A stretch of 11,188 nt of DNA. Source: Candidatus Aenigmatarchaeota archaeon (GTDB taxonomy: Archaea > Aenigmatarchaeota > Aenigmatarchaeia > QMZP01 > JACQNV01). The stretch is taken from the NCBI GenBank assembly GCA_016202865.1, contig JACQNV010000053.1, forward strand, positions 1 to 11,188. Reading direction: 5' to 3'. Both the position numbers and the translations under genes were made by a program. Positions 6,725 through 11,188 of the stretch are shown piece by piece (the first letter of the stretch is position 1; every line of letters begins with the position of its first letter). Under the pieces are notes generated by a model that saw nothing but the letters and a program-made list of their open reading frames with translations, searched no databases and had not been told where the DNA came from.

Positions 6725-7615
6725 ATGCACGACATCCTATCCAGAATAGGTAACACACCAGTATTGGATCTGAGCTTTGTCTCTACAAAGAAGAAAGTGA
6801 AAATATTTGCAAAGGCAGAATGGTGTAATCCTGGGGGTTCTGTAAAAGACAGGCCTGCTGCTAGAATGGTTTTAGAAGGCATAGAATCCGGGAAGCTAAC
6901 GAAAAACAAAACCATCATTGACGCAACCTCAGGAAATACAGGCATTGCTTATGCTATGATAGGTGCCGCTCTTGGTTACAAAGTAAAACTCTGCCTCCCT
7001 GAAAACGCTTCAGAAGAAAGGAAGAAAATACTGAAAGCATATGGAGCAAACCTTGTTCTGACAAGCGGTCTAGAAGGCACAGATGGAGCTATAAAAGAAG
7101 CGAAAAAACTGTTTGCAGAAAGCCCGGAAAACTACTTCTATCCAGATCAATATAACAATCCGGAAAACTGGAAAGCACATTACTTTGGCACAGCAGAAGA
7201 AATTTGGAAACAGACAAAAGGCAAGCTCACACACTTTGTTTCAGGAGTTGGGACATCGGGCACATTTGTTGGTTGTGGAAAAAGATTTAGAGAATTAAAC
7301 TCAAAAATTAAGTTGATTGAAATACAACCAGATTCCCCATTTCATGGTTTGGAAGGGTTAAAACACATGGAATCCGCTATCGTACCAGGAATTTACAATC
7401 CCAATTTAGCTGACAAAAAACTTGAAATCAAGACAGAGAATGCTTATAAAATGGTCAAGCTTTTTGCAAAGAAAGGTTTGCTTATTGGAATTTCTTCTGG
7501 GGCAGCCATTTCGGCTTGTATAAAACTCTCAGAAGAATTGGATGATGGGTTAATTGTAACAATACTACCAGACTCGGCAGATAAATATCTTAGCGAGAAA
7601 TTTTGGGATGAGTAA
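6725..7615 (+). CDS. cysM: PLP-dependent cysteine synthase, CysM type (probable thiocarboxylate-dependent)
   Basis: This 296-residue protein is full length for the fold-type II PLP family. The PLP lysine is Lys41 in NPGGSVKDRPA (35-45), the substrate loop is TSGNTG (68-73), the phosphate-binding loop is GVGTSGT (174-180) and the cofactor-nitrogen site is SSGA (257-260). It should catalyse beta-replacement on an activated serine to make cysteine. Lys213 in GLEGLKHM appears to match the position of the arginine that lets Mycobacterium tuberculosis CysM accept O-phosphoserine, so that substrate is possible here; this alignment is from memory. The gene overlaps a JAMM peptidase gene and is followed by a CysO-E1-rhodanese fusion. 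This context favours a CysO-type thiocarboxylate, and not free sulfide, as the sulfur donor. A cystathionine beta-synthase-like role is less likely because there are no CBS domains. Confidence 0.93.
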   Translation: MHDILSRIGNTPVLDLSFVSTKKKVKIFAKAEWCNPGGSVKDRPAARMVLEGIESGKLTKNKTIIDATSGNTGIAYAMIGAALGYKVKLCLPENASEERKKILKAYGANLVLTSGLEGTDGAIKEAKKLFAESPENYFYPDQYNNPENWKAHYFGTAEEIWKQTKGKLTHFVSGVGTSGTFVGCGKRFRELNSKIKLIEIQPDSPFHGLEGLKHMESAIVPGIYNPNLADKKLEIKTENAYKMVKLFAKKGLLIGISSGAAISACIKLSEELDDGLIVTILPDSADKYLSEKFWDE

Positions 7616-8033
7616 TATGGTATTAAAACTAAATATATCACAACTAGGAAAAATAAAATTACACTTAGAATCATGCTATCCGGAAGAGGGTTGCTGTATA
7701 TTGACTGGTGTTATAGAAAACGATGTTAAAACACTCAAAGAAATCGCGGTCGTAAAGAATATTGCGACAGATAATAGGAAAAGGAGATATCTTGTAGACC
7801 CGGCTAAATACTCCGAAATAGAAAAGTGGTGCAGAAGAAATGGGATGGAAATAATTGGCATTGCACACTCTCATCCAGAACACCCATCAATGCCTTCAGA
7901 ATTTGACAGGCAAAACTCCTGGCCATTTTTTTCTTATTTAATAATTTCTGTAAAATCAGGCAAATCCGACTCTGTAAAATCATGGGTCCTAAAAGATGAT
8001 AGGTCTGGTTTTGAAGAAGAGTCTATTTTGTAA
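7608..8033 (+). CDS. mec: JAMM/Mov34 (MPN) metallopeptidase, Mec-like
   Basis: This 141-residue single-domain protein carries the complete JAMM zinc motif: Glu27 in PEEGCCILTG, then His87-Ser-His89-Pro, Ser97 and Asp100 in HSHPEHPSMPSEFD (87-100). The family cleaves bonds after the C-terminal Gly-Gly of ubiquitin-like proteins. M. tuberculosis Mec+ releases cysteine from the CysO-cysteine adduct. Here it may do that and also free the carrier domain from the downstream fusion; the second role is inference. The first ATG (7608) overlaps the end of cysM by eight bases, and a second ATG at 7617 would remove the overlap. I chose the first as the longest form. Translation is probably coupled to cysM. 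Confidence 0.9.
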   Translation: MSNMVLKLNISQLGKIKLHLESCYPEEGCCILTGVIENDVKTLKEIAVVKNIATDNRKRRYLVDPAKYSEIEKWCRRNGMEIIGIAHSHPEHPSMPSEFDRQNSWPFFSYLIISVKSGKSDSVKSWVLKDDRSGFEEESIL

Positions 8034-8043
8034 ACTAATAACA

Positions 8044-8050
8044 TTTAAAA
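8044..8050 (+). promoter_or_regulatory. Possible internal TATA box before the CysO-E1-rhodanese gene
   Basis: TTTAAAA lies in the 43-base gap after the JAMM gene. A start site about 26 bases downstream would be near 8073, giving an almost leaderless mRNA for the ATG at 8077, which has no clear ribosome-binding sequence. The fusion gene may thus have its own transcript in addition to read-through from cysM. Confidence 0.35.
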
Positions 8051-8076
8051 CCTCCGTTCTATACTATACTTAGCCT

Positions 8077-9612
8077 ATGCCAGTAAAAGTTTTAATTCCA
8101 ATTGCATTACAGAGGTTCACAGACAAAAAGTCCTCTGTTGAAGTGGAGGGGAAAAACATAAACGAGGTCATGCTAGATCTTGCTTTTAGATTCCCAGAAC
8201 TTAGAAAACACATATACTCAGAAGATGGCAACATCAGAAGTTTTGTGAATATTTATCTCAACCAGGAAGATGTGCGATTTTTGCAGAAGCTGGAGACACC
8301 AGTAAAAAAATCTGATGTAATAACCATTGTCCCTTCAATTGCTGGGGGCCTTTTTAAAAAGAAGAAGAAACTTGAAAACCAGGTTCCTGTTGGCCCAGAT
8401 TCTGACCATGTAACAGAGACACAGAAATCAGAAAATACTGCCCCTCAAGCACAACACCCTATACAAACTATAATTGACGGCTTGACAGACGAGGAAACAA
8501 AAAGATATAACAGGCATATAATAATTCCGGAAGTCGGTGTTGAAGGCCAAAAACAACTAAAGAGGGCGAGGGTTTTGATTGTAGGAGCTGGCGGTTTAGG
8601 GTGTCCAACAAGCCTTTACCTTGCAGCTGCAGGTGTTGGAAAAATTGGCCTTGTTGATTTTGATGTTGTTGATCACACAAACCTTCACAGGCAAATAATT
8701 TTCACAACTCAGGATGTTGGCAAAAAAAAGGTGGAGGCTGCAAAACAAAAACTAAAAGCTGTTAACCCAAATGTTGATATTATTTTACACGAGACTAAAC
8801 TAACTTCCCAAAACGCGATGGATATAATAAGAAACTATGATATTGTGATTGACGGCACAGACAACTATCCAACAAGATATTTGGTAAATGATGCTTGTGT
8901 CTTGCTTGGCAAACCAAATATTTATGGAAGCATTTTCCAGTTCGATGGCCAGGCTTCTGTCTTTGATGCATCTAAGGGTCCATGTTATAGATGTTTATAC
9001 AAAGAACCGCCGCCTCATGGTTTGGTTCCTTCATGCGCAGAAGGCGGAGTCCTTGGAATTTTGCCAGGAATTATTGGACTAATCCAAGCAACAGAAGCCA
9101 TAAAGTTAATACTTGGAACTGGTGATTCTTTAGTTGGCAGACTTTTGCTTTTCAATGCCCTTGACATGAGTTTTAGGGAACTTAAATTAAGGAAAGATCC
9201 AACCTGCCCACTATGCGGAACCAACAAAACAATTACACAGCTAATAGATTATGAGCAGTTTTGCGGGATTAGCCAAAAACCAGTTGAGGAAGATGATGAA
9301 CAAATAAATCCGAAAAAGTTAAAGGAGCTTTTCGACAAAAAAGAAGATCTTATTTTGGTTGATGTGAGAGAGCAGAGTGAATACCAAATCTGCCATATAG
9401 AAGGCTCGAAACTAATTCCTCTCGGTCAGATAAAACAGAGATCCGAAGAACTGGATAAAAACAAGCTGATTGTTTTACACTGCCACCATGGAGGAAGAAG
9501 CATGCAAGCCCTCAGTTATTTGAAAAGCCTCGGCTTCACAAAACTGAAAAATTTGGATGGCGGAATAGATGCGTGGGCAGATGAAGTTGAGCCTACAATG
9601 ACGAAATATTAA
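8077..9612 (+). CDS. CysO/ThiS-like carrier fused to MoeB/MoeZ E1-like adenylyltransferase and rhodanese
   Basis: This 511-residue protein has three domains. Residues 1-91 are a ubiquitin-fold sulfur carrier: FVNIYLNQEDVRF (56-68) and the tail PSIAGG (86-91) closely recall CysO. The Gly-Gly is internal, followed by LFKKKKK and a polar linker to about 130. Residues about 135-395 are a MoeB/MoeZ/Uba4-type E1: nucleotide loop GAGGLG (170-175), acidic DFD (194-196), NLHRQ with Arg205, DGTDN (259-263), zinc pairs CYRC (303-306) and CPLC (377-380), and the probable catalytic Cys320 in PSCAEGG. Residues about 410-505 are a rhodanese with active-site loop CHHGGRS (Cys469). Such E1s adenylate the Gly-Gly carboxylate and transfer sulfur to form a thiocarboxylate. 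Because the carrier is not C-terminal, it must be cut out before activation unless another free carrier exists. A role in tRNA thiolation or molybdopterin synthesis is also possible. Confidence 0.93.
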   Translation: MPVKVLIPIALQRFTDKKSSVEVEGKNINEVMLDLAFRFPELRKHIYSEDGNIRSFVNIYLNQEDVRFLQKLETPVKKSDVITIVPSIAGGLFKKKKKLENQVPVGPDSDHVTETQKSENTAPQAQHPIQTIIDGLTDEETKRYNRHIIIPEVGVEGQKQLKRARVLIVGAGGLGCPTSLYLAAAGVGKIGLVDFDVVDHTNLHRQIIFTTQDVGKKKVEAAKQKLKAVNPNVDIILHETKLTSQNAMDIIRNYDIVIDGTDNYPTRYLVNDACVLLGKPNIYGSIFQFDGQASVFDASKGPCYRCLYKEPPPHGLVPSCAEGGVLGILPGIIGLIQATEAIKLILGTGDSLVGRLLLFNALDMSFRELKLRKDPTCPLCGTNKTITQLIDYEQFCGISQKPVEEDDEQINPKKLKELFDKKEDLILVDVREQSEYQICHIEGSKLIPLGQIKQRSEELDKNKLIVLHCHHGGRSMQALSYLKSLGFTKLKNLDGGIDAWADEVEPTMTKY

Positions 9613-10433
9613 TCCAACATCTTCTTGAATTTCTCAATGAGCTCTACAGGTGTCGGATCAATACCATACTCTAGAGCCAAAAAATAGCTGACCCAATCAC
9701 CCAAGTAAATTGTTGAGATTATCCTTTCCAGAGCGCTATTTCCATCTGCCTCAATCACAGAATTTTCTATTTTATTTTCATCTGCTAATTTTTTCACAAC
9801 ATCCATTCTTTTTCTAACTCTTATGTTATCATCCTTACACTTTAGGAAAATCACATGTAAGTTTCCATTTGTCTTCAACAACCCATTCAACTCATTATGA
9901 TTATGTTCAGGGAAAACATTGCCGAAAGCTGTCGTTTTTGCATTCTCGTTTATGTTGATTTTCCACTTGTAGGCTGCAGCCTCCATGTTTTTTGATCCAT
10001 AAATAATTGGGATTTTATTTACCAACTTTTTTGCCAACTCCTTCGCCCTTGATTTTATTTTTTCTCTTTGTATGCCAACAAAAACTGCAAGGCTGTCTAC
10101 AAGCTGTTTGTTATTTTTAACCAAGCCACAATTTTCTAGAATTCTCAGGATACAAAGAAATTGGTAGCCGTAAGAAAGACGGGGCTGTGGGCAAGTTGGT
10201 ATTTTTACAATGGGTATTTTGGTTTGGTTGGCTAGCTCTGCTAACTTTCCGCCGTTAGTCATGACTACAACAGTTAAGCCTCTTTTCATGGCCTGCTGAT
10301 AGCATTCAAGAGTCTCTTCTGTATTCCCAGAGTAGCTACTGACAAAAACAAGGCTTTTATTATTTACAAAATCAGGAAGAGTATAATCATCAACAATAAA
10401 AACTGGAATTTTATTTCCCAAATATGATTTCAT
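9609..10433 (-). CDS. Bifunctional phosphoglucose/phosphomannose isomerase, 5'-truncated
   Basis: These 274 residues match the two-SIS-domain archaeal PGI/PMI family, which interconverts fructose-6-phosphate with glucose-6-phosphate and mannose-6-phosphate. Family features visible are SSYSGNTEET (32-41), PQPR with Arg85, INENAK with Glu163, PEHNHNE with His179 and a C-terminal Lys-rich helix after PTPVELIEKF. The usual ~60 N-terminal residues, including the GMGGS sugar-phosphate loop, are missing. The first codons (MKSYLGNKIPVF) match the stretch that normally follows that loop, so the ATG at 10431-10433 is probably an internal codon and not a true start. Homology stops where base composition changes, at the suspected join. 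Its stop overlaps that of the convergent CysO fusion gene. Confidence 0.85.
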   Translation of the reverse strand: MKSYLGNKIPVFIVDDYTLPDFVNNKSLVFVSSYSGNTEETLECYQQAMKRGLTVVVMTNGGKLAELANQTKIPIVKIPTCPQPRLSYGYQFLCILRILENCGLVKNNKQLVDSLAVFVGIQREKIKSRAKELAKKLVNKIPIIYGSKNMEAAAYKWKININENAKTTAFGNVFPEHNHNELNGLLKTNGNLHVIFLKCKDDNIRVRKRMDVVKKLADENKIENSVIEADGNSALERIISTIYLGDWVSYFLALEYGIDPTPVELIEKFKKMLD

Positions 10434-10450
10434 ATCGAAGCGAACGCGCC

Positions 10451-10888
10451 ATGAAGCTTTTGCTCCTTTTAATTTATCTTTCCGAAGCCGAGGCGAGCCA
10501 AATCTTTTGGCTTTCCTTGGAAAAGGCGGCTGAATTTCTGGACCTCCTTCAGAATAAAGATCGAGCCACGATCCGGCGTGAGATGGTGATCGTCTTCGGC
10601 AATCTTCAAAAGTTCGGCAGTCTTGTCGGTGTCAAGTTCTACCACAGCCAAGATGCTGAAGTCGAACTGAGGCTTCCTTCCGGGCCCACGTTTACGGTGG
10701 GAAGCGATGACCTAAGCGCAGGAGAGCTTGCCATTTTGGAAGACAATGAAATTTTCCTAAGACTCATTCGGGCTCGGTTGCATGCCGAGGGTAAGCGGCT
10801 TAAGGATCTCGCTCAAACTGAGATGGAGAGGCGTTTTTTCTTTGACGACCGAACCTACAGGCGCACCCTCGCGAAGGCAGGAAAGTAG
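10451..10888 (+). CDS. Hypothetical protein beyond the suspected join, probably bacterial, start uncertain
   Basis: From the ATG at 10451 this gives 145 residues; an ATG at 10424 adds nine but lies on the archaeal side of the suspected join. Neither has a ribosome-binding sequence, so the real start may have been lost. Codon use is richer in G and C at third positions than in genes to the left, and the reading frame looks genuinely coding. The protein begins with a hydrophobic stretch (MKLLLLLIYL) and is otherwise mixed charged and helical, with an Arg-rich C-terminus (FFFDDRTYRRTLAKAGK). I do not recognise a family and no catalytic motif stands out. Confidence 0.55.
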   Translation: MKLLLLLIYLSEAEASQIFWLSLEKAAEFLDLLQNKDRATIRREMVIVFGNLQKFGSLVGVKFYHSQDAEVELRLPSGPTFTVGSDDLSAGELAILEDNEIFLRLIRARLHAEGKRLKDLAQTEMERRFFFDDRTYRRTLAKAGK

Positions 10889-10930
10889 AAATTCTGCGCT
10901 GCTCTTGTGGAAATTGAGCCTGTTGGCCGA

Positions 10931-10936
10931 TATAAT
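10931..10936 (+). promoter_or_regulatory. Bacterial-type -10 promoter element (TATAAT)
   Basis: A perfect TATAAT is followed 20 bases later by an ATG with AAGG (10943-10946) in between. No good -35 box is found at 16-18 base spacing; TTGTGG (10905-10910) sits at 20. This style differs from the archaeal TATA boxes elsewhere in the window and supports a bacterial origin for this end. Confidence 0.45.
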
Positions 10937-10956
10937 GTGGAAAAGGTAATACATGC

Positions 10957-11157
10957 ATGACTAAGGTTTGGGAGAACAAATCAAAATCTTTTAAGGAGGC
11001 AGCCGAGTTCGACCGCAAGTACTATCTTGCCATGACTTCCACCGAGCGCGTTGAAACCATGCAACTGTTGAGGGAAATGTTATCTAAGTACGGAAAGTAC
11101 CGCCGTGGCAAAAACGGAAAAGGATTACGAGGATTTATTAAGGTTATTCCCCGGTAG
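10957..11157 (+). CDS. Small conserved-looking protein of unknown function
   Basis: This 66-residue charged protein has the layout KSFKEAAEFDRKYYLAMTS, then ERVETMQLLREM, and a basic tail (GKGLRGFIKVIPR). It recalls a family of small bacterial proteins often seen beside nucleotidyltransferase-like or toxin-antitoxin genes. That is a faint memory of pattern and no function is claimed. AAGG ten bases before the ATG can serve as ribosome-binding site, and TATAAT lies upstream. Its last ten bases, including the TAG stop, overlap the start of the tRNA-Asn gene, which is unusual. Confidence 0.6.
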   Translation: MTKVWENKSKSFKEAAEFDRKYYLAMTSTERVETMQLLREMLSKYGKYRRGKNGKGLRGFIKVIPR

Positions 11158-11188
11158 CTCAATGGTGGAGCATTCGGCTGTTACCGGA
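11148..11188 (+). tRNA. tRNA-Asn (GUU), partial: 5' part cut by the window end
   Basis: The acceptor strand TCCCCGG (11148-11154), TA at positions 8-9, the D stem GCTC/GAGC around AATGGTG, and an anticodon arm with GTT at 11180-11182 are all visible. U at position 1 suits bacterial tRNA-Asn; archaeal ones normally start with G. The anticodon stem TTCGG/CCGGA leaves a loop of only six bases (CTGTTA), one A fewer than the usual CTGTTAA. The T arm and 3' acceptor strand lie outside the window. Confidence 0.7.

Noticed and set aside
10434..10530. Upstream extension of the isomerase frame past its first ATG
   Set aside because: The frame stays open for a while, but the residues are Lys/Arg-rich and do not contain the expected GMGGS loop, so it is not the missing N-terminus.
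1..11188. CRISPR array, insertion sequence or integrase
   Set aside because: No regularly spaced direct repeats, transposase motifs or terminal inverted repeats were seen on reading the window.

Overview
Most of this window (about 1-10436) looks like the compact genome of a DPANN-type archaeon, perhaps of the Woesearchaeota/Pacearchaeota kind. That placement rests on the run of archaeal ribosomal genes L7Ae-S28e-L24e, AT-rich TATA-box promoters about 25 bases before probable transcript starts, very small gaps between genes, and membrane-anchored surface proteins with no close relative that I recognise. The last ~750 bases (about 10437-11188) are richer in G+C and look bacterial: a perfect TATAAT -10 box, two small genes of another style, and the start of a bacterial-type tRNA-Asn. 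The change falls exactly where a phosphosugar isomerase gene loses its first ~60 codons, so a chimeric assembly join, or less likely a real insertion, is suspected at about 10430-10440.

Layout. Positions 127-3174 (+) encode a 1015-residue membrane-anchored protein with seven Asp-box repeats, probably a beta-propeller. Facing it on the minus strand are a small two-helix membrane protein (5038-5649) and, one base further on, a lipoprotein with a TolB/PD40-like propeller (3171-5036). The two propeller genes converge and share the four bases CTAG as their stop codons. Next, on the minus strand, come ribosomal proteins L7Ae (6160-6531), S28e (5917-6123) and L24e (5725-5913). A 193-base divergent promoter region separates these from a plus-strand sulfur cluster.

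The most interesting part is that cluster (6725-9612). It holds a CysM-type cysteine synthase, a JAMM/Mov34 metallopeptidase overlapping it, and a three-part protein: a CysO/ThiS-like ubiquitin-fold domain ending in an internal Gly-Gly, then a MoeB/MoeZ E1-like adenylyltransferase, then a rhodanese. This is the parts list of the protein-thiocarboxylate cysteine pathway known from Mycobacterium tuberculosis (CysM, Mec+, CysO, MoeZ), here reduced to three genes with carrier and activating enzyme fused. In the inferred scheme the JAMM peptidase frees the carrier at its Gly-Gly. The E1 adenylates that terminus and the rhodanese helps supply sulfur to make the thiocarboxylate. CysM then joins it to an activated serine, and the JAMM enzyme releases cysteine.

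A bifunctional phosphoglucose/phosphomannose isomerase gene (9609-10433, minus) converges on this cluster, shares TTAA with it as the stop codons, and is cut at its 5' end at the suspected join.
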